53,630 nt of DNA from JBELHO01 sp042091375 (GCA_042091375.1 JBELHO010000020.1:1-53630), one strand, 5' to 3'. Shown: positions 1 through 8,759, counted from the stretch's first letter. The notes: a model not told the origin generated them from the sequence alone. Made by a program: numbers and translations.

Positions 1-1
1 A

Positions 2-1408
2 ATTAATTACCTACTGCAAAATCAGCAAGAAATGCAACAATGGGACATTGAAAAACGAGCATTAAACCAACAATTAGAGACTATCTTTAACGAGCCAGTT
101 TTTATGTACGATGAAGATCTTGTTAATAAAACAAGTATTGCCATGATCAAAGACGAACGCATTGCGCATCTATTCATAGAAGATCAAAGAGGTAAATTCA
201 TTGGTGGCAGTACACAATTAAAAATGACTAGTGCATCAGTTTTAGAAATCCCCTTAACCTGGCCAAGTAAAGGCATTATCGGCCATGTTTTTGTTGAGTA
301 TTCAAACCAACATATCAGTAAACGCTTGCAACAACAATTAACCCTACAATTAATCTCTTCCATGGTGATGGTCATTATCTTAGGGGCGCTACTGATCTAT
401 TTTTTACGCAAAATAGTGATCACCCCAATTGCACAATTGTCGTCGGTATTAAAAGGTATTGCCGAAGGTGAGGGGGACTTAACACAACGTATTCCTCAAC
501 GTAAAAACGATGAAATCAGCGACCTTGCAGCCAGTTTTAATCTGTTTATTGAGCGTATTCAGTTGATTGTTAAAAGCATTGCCAGTGTAAACAGCAAATT
601 GGAAGTGACCGGACAACAAGTTTTTCAAACTTCAAACAACATTCAAACCCATGCAATTGAACAACAGGAGAACACCCTAACTACCCATGGACGACTGACA
701 AGAATTACCGAGACAACCGAAGATATAGCTAAACAGGCAGAGCATACATCGCAGAATACAGCGGCAATGAGTCAAGTATCCAGTAACAGTAACCAACAAG
801 TCAGCAAAAATGTCGACAATATCCAATCCTTAGTGGACGAATTAAAAAAATCGACAAACACAGTCACAGAATTGAAACAACAAAGCCAAGAAATTAGCCG
901 AATGTTAGATGTTATTCGCAATATTGCAGAGCAAACCAATTTATTAGCACTCAATGCTTCTATTGAAGCGGCAAGAGCCGGTGAGTCAGGGCGAGGATTT
1001 TCTGTGGTGGCTGACGAAGTGCGAGCACTTGCATTTAAAACTCACGAATCGACCGCTGAAATCGAAACCATCATCAGTCAATTACAGAGTAAAGTTGATA
1101 TTTCATTCCACTATACACACACATCGATGACCCTTGCCGAAAATACTATCGAAGGGGCAGAATTAGTTCACCAATCATTAATGCAATTAACTCAAGATAT
1201 TGAAGAAATTAATGAGATGAATAAACTGATCGCCGAACATTCTCGTCAACAACAACAATTAGCCAAAGATGGGCAAGATATTATGAATTCGGTAACTGAT
1301 GGCGCGGTTATCGTCGCTGAAAAATCTGCATCGTTAACAGTGAATAATGAGGAGTTAAAACACGTACAGCAAGAATTGAATTCACACTTAGCGCGGTTTA
1401 CTTACTGA
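2..1408 (+). CDS. Methyl-accepting chemotaxis protein, 5'-truncated by the window edge
   Basis: This is an inner-membrane chemoreceptor that passes a ligand signal to the CheA/CheW complex. The reading frame is open from the first bases of the window, so the ATG at 32 is probably internal and the sensory N-terminus lies outside. A transmembrane segment (about residues 104-124 from the ATG at 32) is followed by a HAMP linker and a long coiled-coil signalling domain. The signalling hairpin tip is recognisable by NLLALNASIEAARAGE and GFSVVADEVRALA. The visible extracytoplasmic part is too short to name a ligand. It is convergent with hmuV and no functional tie to the heme genes is implied. The family call is very secure; the ligand is unknown. 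Confidence 0.93.
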   Translation: MNYLLQNQQEMQQWDIEKRALNQQLETIFNEPVFMYDEDLVNKTSIAMIKDERIAHLFIEDQRGKFIGGSTQLKMTSASVLEIPLTWPSKGIIGHVFVEYSNQHISKRLQQQLTLQLISSMVMVIILGALLIYFLRKIVITPIAQLSSVLKGIAEGEGDLTQRIPQRKNDEISDLAASFNLFIERIQLIVKSIASVNSKLEVTGQQVFQTSNNIQTHAIEQQENTLTTHGRLTRITETTEDIAKQAEHTSQNTAAMSQVSSNSNQQVSKNVDNIQSLVDELKKSTNTVTELKQQSQEISRMLDVIRNIAEQTNLLALNASIEAARAGESGRGFSVVADEVRALAFKTHESTAEIETIISQLQSKVDISFHYTHTSMTLAENTIEGAELVHQSLMQLTQDIEEINEMNKLIAEHSRQQQQLAKDGQDIMNSVTDGAVIVAEKSASLTVNNEELKHVQQELNSHLARFTY

Positions 1409-1463
1409 CAATATCAACAGGTTAAAATCAACATAGCCAGCTTACTCGCTACTTACTGACTAT

Positions 1464-2297
1464 TTACTGACTATGTTGAGCATTGGCGATACACTGATTA
1501 TTTTGGGCAATAACTAAATGGGGTAATTGTCCTGATGCAAAGGTTAATTGGGCATCAACATTGTATACTTGCTTTAAAATATCTCGGGTAAGCACCTCGT
1601 TTGCCTTGCCTGATGCGATGACTTCGCCGTGTTTCAATACGTATAATTTATCAGCAAAGCTTGCCGCTAACGATAGATCATGGACCACAATAACCACGCC
1701 AGCACCGCGATCGGCAATAGATCGCGCCAGCGACATAACATGGTATTGGTGATACAAATCTAAGCTAGAGGTGGGTTCATCAATTAATAAATACGGAGTG
1801 CCCTGCGCGGCCATCGCGGCTGGCTGCAATGCCGGTGAAAGTTGCGCTAGTACCCGCGCCAGCTGAACCCGTTGCTGCTCTCCACCAGATAACGTAGTAA
1901 AGCATTTGTCGGCTAAATGACTCACTTTAACCGCATTTATCGCTAAATTTATATAGTTGTCTAATTGTCGCTTACTACACTGCTCTTGATAGCAAAAACT
2001 TGCCATTTCAACTACTTCAGTAACACTAAAAGGAAATGCTAATTCATAACTCTGGGTTAGTACGGCTCTTAGCCTAGCCAGTTCAACAGGAGTATATTGA
2101 TTAATGTTGGTGTCGTTCAATATTACCTCACCTGCTTGCAAGGTTAAATCACCACTTAACGCTTTTAACGCTGAAGACTTACCAGCACCGTTGGGGCCAA
2201 CAACGACTACGCATTCGCCAGCTGCAACCGATAAGTTGACCTTATTTAATAAAACATTACCGCCGCGCTGGGCTGTTGCATTTTGTAAGCTTAACAT
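1464..2297 (-). CDS. hmuV: Heme ABC transporter ATP-binding protein HmuV
   Basis: This is the cytoplasmic ATPase that powers heme import through HmuU. Walker A GPNGAGKS (34-41), a Q-loop glutamine near 82, the ABC signature LSGGEQQR (136-143), Walker B YLLIDEP (169-175) and the H-loop histidine near 206 are all present, so the enzyme should be active. The 277-residue length is slightly above the family norm because of an Ala/Pro/Gln-rich insert between signature and Walker B (about 152-167). The gene is last in a leftward hmuT-hmuU-hmuV operon. Its first 97 bases are copied again 318 bp upstream, where they head a chimeric ORF. The close relatives BtuD/FhuC/FecE are alternatives, but the adjoining heme-receptor-like TonB system favours heme. 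Confidence 0.92.
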   Translation of the reverse strand: MLSLQNATAQRGGNVLLNKVNLSVAAGECVVVVGPNGAGKSSALKALSGDLTLQAGEVILNDTNINQYTPVELARLRAVLTQSYELAFPFSVTEVVEMASFCYQEQCSKRQLDNYINLAINAVKVSHLADKCFTTLSGGEQQRVQLARVLAQLSPALQPAAMAAQGTPYLLIDEPTSSLDLYHQYHVMSLARSIADRGAGVVIVVHDLSLAASFADKLYVLKHGEVIASGKANEVLTRDILKQVYNVDAQLTFASGQLPHLVIAQNNQCIANAQHSQ

Positions 2298-2839
2298 TGG
2301 TTATTTTGCCATATTCTTATAGGTTTTCATTAACATGATCAAAAAGAAAGGCCCGCCTAATGCACTAGTAATTAAACCAATAGGCACTTCTGCAGGTAAT
2401 ATTATAGTGCGCGCTAATAGATCAGAAGCAGTCAATAACAAAGCCCCCAAAAGCATACTGCCCGGCATTAAATAACGGTGATCGGTACCGACAATAAGAC
2501 GGATCAAATGCGGCACAACAACGACTACACATTCGCCAGCAGCAACCGATAAGTTGACCTTATTTAATAAAACATTACCGCCGCGCTGGGCTGTTGCATT
2601 TTGTAAGCTTAACATTGGTTATTTTGCCATATTCTTATAGGTTTTCATTAACATGATCAAAAAGAAAGGCCCGCCTAATGCACTAGTAATTAAACCAATA
2701 GGCACTTCTGCAGGTAATATTATAGTGCGCGCTAATAGATCAGAAGCAGTCAATAACAAAGCCCCCAAAAGCATACTGCCCGGCATTAAATAACGGTGAT
2801 CGGTACCGACAATAAGACGGATCAAATGCGGCACAACAA
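2198..2839. repeat. 318-bp tandem direct duplication spanning the hmuU 3' end and hmuV 5' end
   Basis: Bases 2198-2515 and 2516-2833 are near-identical copies offset by exactly 318. Each holds the last ~216 bases of hmuU, the short intergenic space and the first ~97 bases of hmuV. The junctions share the 6-base microhomology CAACAA, at 2198, 2516 and 2834. Only two differences were found by eye, 2211 G versus 2529 A and 2223 T versus 2541 A. Both fall in the hmuV part and both are synonymous there. The full hmuV and hmuU frames stay intact on either side. It may be a real duplication or a chimeric join of strain variants in the assembly. Confidence 0.9.
2301..2615 (-). pseudogene. Chimeric hmuV'-'hmuU ORF created by the tandem duplication
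   Basis: This 104-codon frame starts with the first ~33 residues of HmuV, ending in its run of valines. It then switches in frame to the last ~71 residues of HmuU, beginning VPHLIRLIVGTDHRYLMPG. It lacks the Walker A motif and most of the permease, so it cannot act as either subunit. It would carry the hmuV start codon and the same upstream signal as hmuV, so it could be translated if the duplication is real. It sits between the intact hmuU and hmuV, 3 bases from each. An assembly artefact is a serious alternative. Confidence 0.8.
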
Positions 2840-3674
2840 AACCAACAAAACCTATCATACCGGTGACCGCAACAGCGGCACCTATACATAATGCGGTGAG
2901 TACAAATACCCGTTTTTTTAATGCATTGACATTTAGCCCTAAATGCTTGGCTTGTGCCTCACCCAATAAATACAAATTTAATGGTTGCGACAGGCGATAT
3001 AAACCAATAATAGCAATGATAATTGCCGCTAATGATGGGAAGATCAACGTCCAGTGATTTCCTGCCAATGAGCCCATACTCCAAAAAGTCAGATCACGTA
3101 ATTCTTGGTCGTTACTTACCAGGGTTAACACCCCAATAAAAGCCCCTACTATGGCATTAACAGCAATACCGGCAAGCAACAAGCTGATCACTGTAAACTG
3201 GCCTGAAAAAGCACTTAATCGATAAATAAAGCTGCATACTGCTAAACAGCCAAAAAAGGCACCTAAAGGTATTGCATATAAACCAAATGCTGTTGAAAAT
3301 TCCGAAAACAATGTGTTTCCTAAAACAATCACAGACACCGCGCCTAAGGCAGCTCCACTGGACACGCCAATAAGTCCAGGATCCGCCAACGGATTGCGAA
3401 AAATGGCCTGCATTGCTGCACCACATACGCCAAGACCAGCACCAGTAATTAACGACAACACCACCCTAGGCAGACGAATTTCCCACAAAATGGTGTGTTG
3501 TAATGTGCCCTCTGACGCGACAGACAATAAACTGATTAACTGTGAACATGGAATATCCACGCCACCAACACCTAGCGCAAATATCGCTATTAGCATACAA
3601 GCCAATAACAACACTGGAACTAAGCCTTTTCTGGCGACGTCACGTCCGATGACCACGTGGCCCAAAGCAAGCAT
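2619..3674 (-). CDS. hmuU: Heme ABC transporter permease HmuU
   Basis: This is the inner-membrane channel subunit of the FecCD/BtuC type, 351 residues, strongly hydrophobic with about nine to ten membrane segments. Diagnostic family motifs are RLPR (67-70), RNPLADPGLIGVSSGA (93-108) and the C-terminal GFVVPHLIRLIVGTDHR block that contacts the ATPase. The ATG at 3674 lies 8 bases after the hmuT stop, so the two are co-transcribed. Between hmuU and hmuV lies the duplicated segment, so any readthrough transcript would carry an extra 318 bases. The substrate cannot be read from the permease alone. Heme is inferred from the linked HmuT, TonB/ExbBD and receptor. Confidence 0.92.
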   Translation of the reverse strand: MLALGHVVIGRDVARKGLVPVLLLACMLIAIFALGVGGVDIPCSQLISLLSVASEGTLQHTILWEIRLPRVVLSLITGAGLGVCGAAMQAIFRNPLADPGLIGVSSGAALGAVSVIVLGNTLFSEFSTAFGLYAIPLGAFFGCLAVCSFIYRLSAFSGQFTVISLLLAGIAVNAIVGAFIGVLTLVSNDQELRDLTFWSMGSLAGNHWTLIFPSLAAIIIAIIGLYRLSQPLNLYLLGEAQAKHLGLNVNALKKRVFVLTALCIGAAVAVTGMIGFVGFVVPHLIRLIVGTDHRYLMPGSMLLGALLLTASDLLARTIILPAEVPIGLITSALGGPFFLIMLMKTYKNMAK

Positions 3675-3682
3675 AGTGATGA

Positions 3683-4591
3683 CTACTCGCCGATATTAGG
3701 TAGTGCAGACCAAGGATAACCACTGGGTAATTTCACCTCAGGGTATAACTTTTTGGCTAACTCTATTACCGCTTTTGGTGTGCGCGGGTTCATGCCTAAC
3801 AAATAACTGCCATCAAAACTATACAGTCGTTGGTTTTTGACCGCATTGGTAAATTTAAAATGTCCTTGTTTAGCAATATTTGCCATTGCCTCATCGCCGT
3901 GACGACTCATCATCAGGATCACATCTGGGTTCATTTCTAGTACAGCTTCAGTAGAGATTGCTTTCCAGCCATCTAAAGCAGCGGCAACATTGGTCGCCTC
4001 AACCGCAGACATGATCTCAGCAGCCGAGGTGCCTTGACCTGCAACAATAGGTTGACCACTGCGCATACTTAAAATGAATAATACTTTTGGGGCATTTTTC
4101 TTTTGTTGTAACAGAAACTTTAATGCTTCGCGGTCACGTGTCACTTGACTGATTAGCTGTTCACCTTTTTCAGGCACAGAAAGTAAACTAGCGACTTTGC
4201 GAATTTTCGCTTCAATGCCGTGATAGTTGTCTTCTTCGGTAAAAATATAATTAGCTAAACCAGTTTGCTGTAATTGTGCTAATACTTTTGGTGGACCAGT
4301 ATCTGCCTCGCCGAGCAACAGCGTAGGTTCTAATGACAACACACCTTCAGAGGCAATACGCCGAACATAACCCACTTGCGGTTTTTGTTTAGCACTCTCA
4401 GGAAAAACACTGGTGCTATCGACACCAACAATTTTATCTTGCTCACCTAAGCTATAAATGATCTCAGTGATCGAGCCACCCGACACCACAATACGCATAT
4501 CTTCTGCGGCAACATCACTTGGTTTAATAACCGCAATAACCATTAAGACGAAAGATAAAACCAATGGTCTTACAGAAAAATCACACAACAT
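3683..4591 (-). CDS. hmuT: Periplasmic heme-binding protein HmuT
   Basis: This is the substrate-binding subunit that hands heme from the periplasm to HmuU. The frame can be extended to 4657, but the start at 4591 is preferred. It gives a proper signal peptide (MLCDFSVRPLVLSFVLMVIA..., likely cleavage after DVAA), and the longer version would overlap the Fur-box-like site at 4644-4662. The mature protein opens with RIVVSGGSITEIIYSLGEQDKIVGVDSTS, written here only as RIVVSGGSITEIIYSLGE for the key part. It continues with VGYVRRIASEGVLSLEPTLL, typical of the TroA/BtuF-like heme-binding class. It is the first gene of hmuTUV and divergent from tonB. A vitamin B12 or siderophore binder is less likely. 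Confidence 0.9.
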   Translation of the reverse strand: MLCDFSVRPLVLSFVLMVIAVIKPSDVAAEDMRIVVSGGSITEIIYSLGEQDKIVGVDSTSVFPESAKQKPQVGYVRRIASEGVLSLEPTLLLGEADTGPPKVLAQLQQTGLANYIFTEEDNYHGIEAKIRKVASLLSVPEKGEQLISQVTRDREALKFLLQQKKNAPKVLFILSMRSGQPIVAGQGTSAAEIMSAVEATNVAAALDGWKAISTEAVLEMNPDVILMMSRHGDEAMANIAKQGHFKFTNAVKNQRLYSFDGSYLLGMNPRTPKAVIELAKKLYPEVKLPSGYPWSALPNIGE

Positions 4592-4643
4592 ACTTTTGTT
4601 CTCATTCACAAAGAAAATATTTCGTGCTAAGATATCATTTAAT

Positions 4644-4662
4644 GCGAATGATAACAATTCTT
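4644..4662. promoter_or_regulatory. Fur-box-like site between hmuT and tonB
   Basis: The sequence GCGAATGATAACAATTCTT matches the 19-base Fur consensus GATAATGATAATCATTATC at about 13 positions, including the AATGATAA core. It lies in the divergent hmuT/tonB spacer, 53 bases before the hmuT start and 27 bases before the tonB start. It could therefore control both directions. Iron repression by Fur is the expected behaviour for such genes; binding is inferred from sequence only. Confidence 0.7.
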
Positions 4663-4689
4663 ATTTGGTTTGTAGTTTAACTTTATTGT

Positions 4690-5427
4690 ATGAAAATTTT
4701 ACTGACATTAGTTCTTTCACTGTTAATTCACTGCTACTTACTCACTGTAGAAGCACTGCATCAACCTGTGCTAGTTGCAGGAGCTGCGCCAGCGCAGGTT
4801 ATAGGTCTTAATATTGTTCAAGCAGTAAGTAAACCGCAAATTGAGCAAGTAATTACGGCCCCCCCTCAACCTCAACAAGCCGTCAACACCACAATTTTTC
4901 AAGGCGATAAGTTATTTGCAAAACAAACAGAAAACAATGCTGTAACGGTTGAACATGCAGCGAAAGTAAAACCCATTGAGCCTATTGAACCGATCAAAGC
5001 AGAACTAACGCCGGACAAAGTACCCGAAAAAGTTGTGGTTGAAGCGCGACCCACAGAGCCAGTGCCAACAAAAGAAAATAGCAAAACCAGTATTGCCAGC
5101 GCTAAGCTAATAACCGAAAAAATCGGCCTGCGCGATACGCCGCTAGATTTAGAGCAACCGCCTTTGTTTAAACAACCAAGACCGCCGTTAAGTTATCCCA
5201 ATAAGGCAAGGCGTCGAGGCTACCAAGGGATCACTTTGTTAATGATAAGCCTTGATACTTCCGGGGCAATAGAGAAAGTAGCCATAGTGAGAAGTAGCGG
5301 CTACCAGATTTTAGATAAAGCGGCTTTGAAAAATGTCGCCAAATGGCAATTTCATCCAGTAAAAGTCAATGGTGAAACAGTGAAGGCGCGTTTTCAAGTG
5401 CCCATTAACTTTGCCCTAAATTCATGA
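4690..5427 (+). CDS. tonB: TonB energy-transducing protein
   Basis: TonB spans the periplasm and couples the proton-driven ExbB/ExbD motor to outer-membrane receptors. The N-terminus is a single membrane anchor carrying the SxxxH motif (S10, H14) needed for contact with ExbB. It is followed by a Pro/Glu/Lys-rich periplasmic stretch (about 50-140). The C-terminal TonB domain is clear: PPLSYPNKARRRGYQG, then VAIVRSSGYQILDKAALKNV and WQFHPVKVNGETV. At 245 residues it is of ordinary size. It is divergent from hmuT across a Fur-box-like site and heads tonB-exbB-exbD. A 114-base gap separates it from exbB. Confidence 0.92.
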   Translation: MKILLTLVLSLLIHCYLLTVEALHQPVLVAGAAPAQVIGLNIVQAVSKPQIEQVITAPPQPQQAVNTTIFQGDKLFAKQTENNAVTVEHAAKVKPIEPIEPIKAELTPDKVPEKVVVEARPTEPVPTKENSKTSIASAKLITEKIGLRDTPLDLEQPPLFKQPRPPLSYPNKARRRGYQGITLLMISLDTSGAIEKVAIVRSSGYQILDKAALKNVAKWQFHPVKVNGETVKARFQVPINFALNS

Positions 5428-5541
5428 ATAACACCACAACTAAGTGATCAGCTAGCCCTTGAACACAACAATAATTGCCGCTGTTATTTTACATTTAACG
5501 ATAAACACATATTCCGATACATTCACATATAAGGTTTTATT

Positions 5542-6099
5542 ATGCCCACTTGGTTTTCAGCGATAGGTTTTACCGCCTGGCCTTTACTGATCATGTCTAT
5601 TGTTGCCTTGGCATTGATCATAGAGAAATGCTGCTGTTACTGCACTGCCATTTATTATTATCGACGCACTCAAAAAGATCCCACTCAAGTGATCGAACAA
5701 CTTAGCCAGCACAATACACAAGCAGAGCAAGCTAAAGCTTGGTCTGAAATATCGCTACAAGCCATGCAAAGCCAATGGTTAAAGCGTTTATCTATGCTCA
5801 ATTTGATTGGCTCTCTTGCCCCTTTGGTTGGTTTACTTGGCACTGTCTGGGGATTAGTAGTGATGTTTAGAAACCTAGCGGCAACGCAACAAGCCGTCAC
5901 CCCAGCCTTATTAGCCGATGGTTTATGGCAAGCCATGTATTCAACCACTGCTGGCCTGTGTTTAGCATTACCCTGTTTACTGGTCGGTGGTATTTTTAAT
6001 GCTGTACACGGCCGTTTAACCAATAATTATGTGCAATTATACAACCGTGCCTACTACCAATTGACCTATCAAGAGCCTTGTCATGTTACCACTTCATAA
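5542..6099 (+). CDS. exbB: ExbB, TonB-system proton channel subunit
   Basis: ExbB is the multi-pass inner-membrane scaffold of the ExbB/ExbD proton motor (MotA/TolQ/ExbB family). An N-terminal membrane segment (about 8-28) is followed by a cytoplasmic loop. The two conserved helices contain NLIGSLAPLVGLLGTVWGLV and the later ALPCLLVGGIFNAV. The 185-residue length matches the short ExbB class dedicated to TonB rather than TolQ. An AAGG ribosome site sits about 8 bases before the ATG. The gene overlaps exbD by 17 bases, implying translational coupling. Linkage to tonB makes the TonB-system role more likely than a Tol role. Confidence 0.92.
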   Translation: MPTWFSAIGFTAWPLLIMSIVALALIIEKCCCYCTAIYYYRRTQKDPTQVIEQLSQHNTQAEQAKAWSEISLQAMQSQWLKRLSMLNLIGSLAPLVGLLGTVWGLVVMFRNLAATQQAVTPALLADGLWQAMYSTTAGLCLALPCLLVGGIFNAVHGRLTNNYVQLYNRAYYQLTYQEPCHVTTS

Positions 6100-6502
6100 A
6101 GCCAATACTCACTCAATGGCCATGCCTGACTTAACCGCTCTGCTTGATGTGCTGTTTATTTTATTGGTATTTATGCTGCTAACCGCAGCAATAAAATTAG
6201 ATATGTTAACCGTTACCTTACCTACAACTGGTAGCGAAGTGCAATCCATCGAAACCGCAAATCAACCTTTGGTACTAAGTGTGCAGTATAGTGAGCAACA
6301 GTTAACTTATGGTTTGGCAGATCAGCCTTTTGCATCGTTAGAGCAACTATTTGTGGTATTGGCCAACAGTAAAAAAACCGATAGCAACATAGTGCTTGCT
6401 GTTGATAAAAATACACCAAGTCATTATTTGATCGATCTTTTAGCAAAATTATCAGCTGAGAATTTTACCGTAGCCAACCTCTTGATTGAAAACAACAATT
6501 AA
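6083..6502 (+). CDS. exbD: ExbD, TonB-system proton-conducting subunit
   Basis: ExbD has one membrane helix and a periplasmic domain, and sits inside the ExbB pentamer. The short cytoplasmic N-terminus leads into PDLTALLDVLFILLVFMLL, where Asp22 corresponds to the protonatable aspartate essential in this family. The periplasmic domain ends with HYLIDLLAKLSAENFTVANLL. The length of 139 residues is standard. It begins inside the end of exbB and is followed by about 120 bases carrying a second Fur-box-like site before the receptor gene. Confidence 0.92.
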   Translation: MLPLHKANTHSMAMPDLTALLDVLFILLVFMLLTAAIKLDMLTVTLPTTGSEVQSIETANQPLVLSVQYSEQQLTYGLADQPFASLEQLFVVLANSKKTDSNIVLAVDKNTPSHYLIDLLAKLSAENFTVANLLIENNN

Positions 6503-6507
6503 ATTTA

Positions 6508-6526
6508 TTGAATGATAATACTTCTC
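6508..6526. promoter_or_regulatory. Fur-box-like site upstream of the TonB-dependent receptor
   Basis: TTGAATGATAATACTTCTC contains an uninterrupted AATGATAAT core and matches the Fur consensus at about 13 of 19 positions. It lies just after the exbD stop and about 100 bases before the receptor ATG. This suggests that the receptor has its own iron-regulated promoter besides readthrough from tonB-exbBD. Confidence 0.65.
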
Positions 6527-6624
6527 ATTTAGATTCAATTGATGTATATTAGCGCCAATTTCAATGCTCGCGCCGCCACACTCGTTGTTTAGTGTGGTCA
6601 AGACCCAAATCATGAGGAAAAATC

Positions 6625-8724
6625 ATGCGTATTAATTCATTAGCTTTAGGCATAATTGCCGCGCTATATTCAACCACTTCAATGGCCGCAGAAACTGAAA
6701 GTGATGCTATTGTTACCTCTTTAGACGCAGTCACTGTCACCGCCACCCGTACCAAAAAATCAACATTAAAATCAGCACAAGCGATTAATGTGATTTCTGA
6801 TCAGACCGCTGAAAAACAATTGTCATCATCGGTATTTGATCTTTTAGACATGGTGCCTAACACCTCTGCAACTGGTGGTCCACGAGGATTAGGTCAAAAA
6901 TTTAGCGTGCGCGGTTTCGATGATGCTGAAGATGTATTAGTCACCGTTGATGGAGCAATACAAACCTTTGAAAAATACCGCATGGGTAGCTTTTTTGGTG
7001 ATCCTGAGTTGTACCGCACAGTAAGCATTAAAAGAGGCCCAAGTACCGTACTTCACGGCGGTGGTGCCTTAGGTGGTTTAGTACAAGTAGAAATGAAAAG
7101 TGCCAGTGATTTCCTCGAAGCGGATCAAACATTTGGCTCTAAAGTAAAGTTCAGTTACGACAATAACAACGATCAAAAAAATACCAGTGTATTTGGTTAT
7201 GCTCGACCCACTGAATCACTAGATATATTAGTCGGTTATGTTGATCGCGATGCCAATGACTTTGAACTTTCTAATGGAGAAACACTAGATAACTCAGGCA
7301 TAGCCATGCAATCATTCATTGCTAAAGCCGAGTATTACCTTACCGACGAGCACTTATTCAGTTTTTCTATTAACCGCGGTGAAGACGATCAATTAACTGA
7401 ATTCAATAACACCGATCCCGGTCCGTGGGGGGTATTGCGCAGAGCCACCAGACAAGACGTAACAACGTTGAGTTATAACTTCCAACCTGAAGATTCACAA
7501 CTCATTGATCTTGAAATGGTCTACGGCAATACCAAATCTCATGTGGTTGAAAGTGACGGTACGGGTAATATTTTACCTAGCTTTATCGGCATCAAGTCAG
7601 TGTATGAATACAACATTGATACCTTAGATATTGTCAATACATCACGCTTAGATCAACACACCTTAACTTACGGTGTGCAATACTCCTCAAAACAGCGCGT
7701 TGGTGAAAAAACTGCGTTTCCTTGCCTAACATACGATCCATCAGGGCGTGTTTGTATTGTTGAAGGCACAACCCCAGGCACAACAGAAATCACCTCACAA
7801 CCCGGTGGCAAGCAACAGCGTATAGGGGTTTATATTCAAGACGAGTACAACTGGCAAGATTTTACCTTGATCGGCGGTATTCGCTATGAAAGCTATGAAA
7901 CAACGGCTACTGATCAGTTTGAACAAGCCTTAGCACCCACTGATACTGATGTATCCCATGATCACTTGGTACCAGCAGTGTCAGTGATATATCAAATTGA
8001 TGACAATTTTTCGACCTTCGTTAACTATCAACAAGGTTTTCGTGCGCCGTTAATTGATGAACTTTACGACCAATACCAAGGCCGTCGACCTAACTTGGAC
8101 CTAGATATTGAATCGAGCACCAGTAAAGAACTCGGTTTAACTTATAGCAACAGCGGTGTATTCAGTAACATAGATGCGTTAACCGCCAGAGCAATATATT
8201 TTGACATCAGTGTTGATGACGAAATATTGAGTATCACTGACACTGTTGTTAACCCTATGCCAAACCCAAGATACAACAATGTAGGATCTAATGATCGCGA
8301 CGGTATTGAATTAGAAGTCAACTATGCAGCACTGTGGGGCTTTGTTAACTTCTCTTACAGCTCAATTTCAGGTGATGATCAAGACGGCGAAAGCATGTGG
8401 TATTTACCTGCTGACAAAGCAGCTATCAACACCGGACTTTACTGGTTAGACGACAAAGTAACGACTGGCCTTAAGGTAGTTAACGTCGGTGAGCGCGATG
8501 TGCAATCGATAGACCGCATGGGTACGGTAAGTTATGACACCCACAGTGGTTACACCTTAGTTGATCTATACGTAAGCTGGGCAATTAACGACAAACTCAA
8601 TTTGCGCTTTGCCGCTGACAACTTATTAGATCGCGAATATCAGGTAATGGCCGGCACAGGCGGCGCCATAGGTGATTTCGGTCTTGGCCGCAATATTAAA
8701 ACCCAACTCAGTTACACTTTTTAA
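6625..8724 (+). CDS. TonB-dependent heme/hemoglobin-type outer-membrane receptor
   Basis: This is an outer-membrane gated barrel that takes up heme or a hemoprotein using TonB energy. A signal peptide (cleavage near TSMAA, residue 22) is followed by a TonB box (about DAVTVTA, 34-40). The plug domain contains FSVRGFDDAEDVLVTVDGA and IKRGPSTVLHGGGALGG, and the 22-strand barrel ends in the terminal aromatic QLSYTF. The heme-receptor signature FRAP is present at 472-475 and a PNL box at about 489-491. No histidine lies between them, although many heme receptors use one there. A GAGGA ribosome site precedes the ATG. The substrate is inferred from these boxes and from the hmuTUV neighbours; a different iron carrier is possible. 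Confidence 0.88.
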   Translation: MRINSLALGIIAALYSTTSMAAETESDAIVTSLDAVTVTATRTKKSTLKSAQAINVISDQTAEKQLSSSVFDLLDMVPNTSATGGPRGLGQKFSVRGFDDAEDVLVTVDGAIQTFEKYRMGSFFGDPELYRTVSIKRGPSTVLHGGGALGGLVQVEMKSASDFLEADQTFGSKVKFSYDNNNDQKNTSVFGYARPTESLDILVGYVDRDANDFELSNGETLDNSGIAMQSFIAKAEYYLTDEHLFSFSINRGEDDQLTEFNNTDPGPWGVLRRATRQDVTTLSYNFQPEDSQLIDLEMVYGNTKSHVVESDGTGNILPSFIGIKSVYEYNIDTLDIVNTSRLDQHTLTYGVQYSSKQRVGEKTAFPCLTYDPSGRVCIVEGTTPGTTEITSQPGGKQQRIGVYIQDEYNWQDFTLIGGIRYESYETTATDQFEQALAPTDTDVSHDHLVPAVSVIYQIDDNFSTFVNYQQGFRAPLIDELYDQYQGRRPNLDLDIESSTSKELGLTYSNSGVFSNIDALTARAIYFDISVDDEILSITDTVVNPMPNPRYNNVGSNDRDGIELEVNYAALWGFVNFSYSSISGDDQDGESMWYLPADKAAINTGLYWLDDKVTTGLKVVNVGERDVQSIDRMGTVSYDTHSGYTLVDLYVSWAINDKLNLRFAADNLLDREYQVMAGTGGAIGDFGLGRNIKTQLSYTF

Positions 8725-8759
8725 TTTTGTTAATTTGTTAATATTGTCATCAAGGTTTA

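Noticed and set aside
1428..1479. TCAACATAG/CTATGTTGA inverted repeat as a terminator between the chemoreceptor and hmuV
   Set aside because: The loop is 34 bases, the right arm lies inside the hmuV 3' end, and there is no T-run.
3313..3699. Plus-strand ORF of 128 codons across hmuU
   Set aside because: It is a shadow of the permease gene, with Thr/Pro-rich, non-family sequence.
5685..6023. Minus-strand ORF of 112 codons inside exbB
   Set aside because: Lies wholly within a confident gene and resembles no protein.
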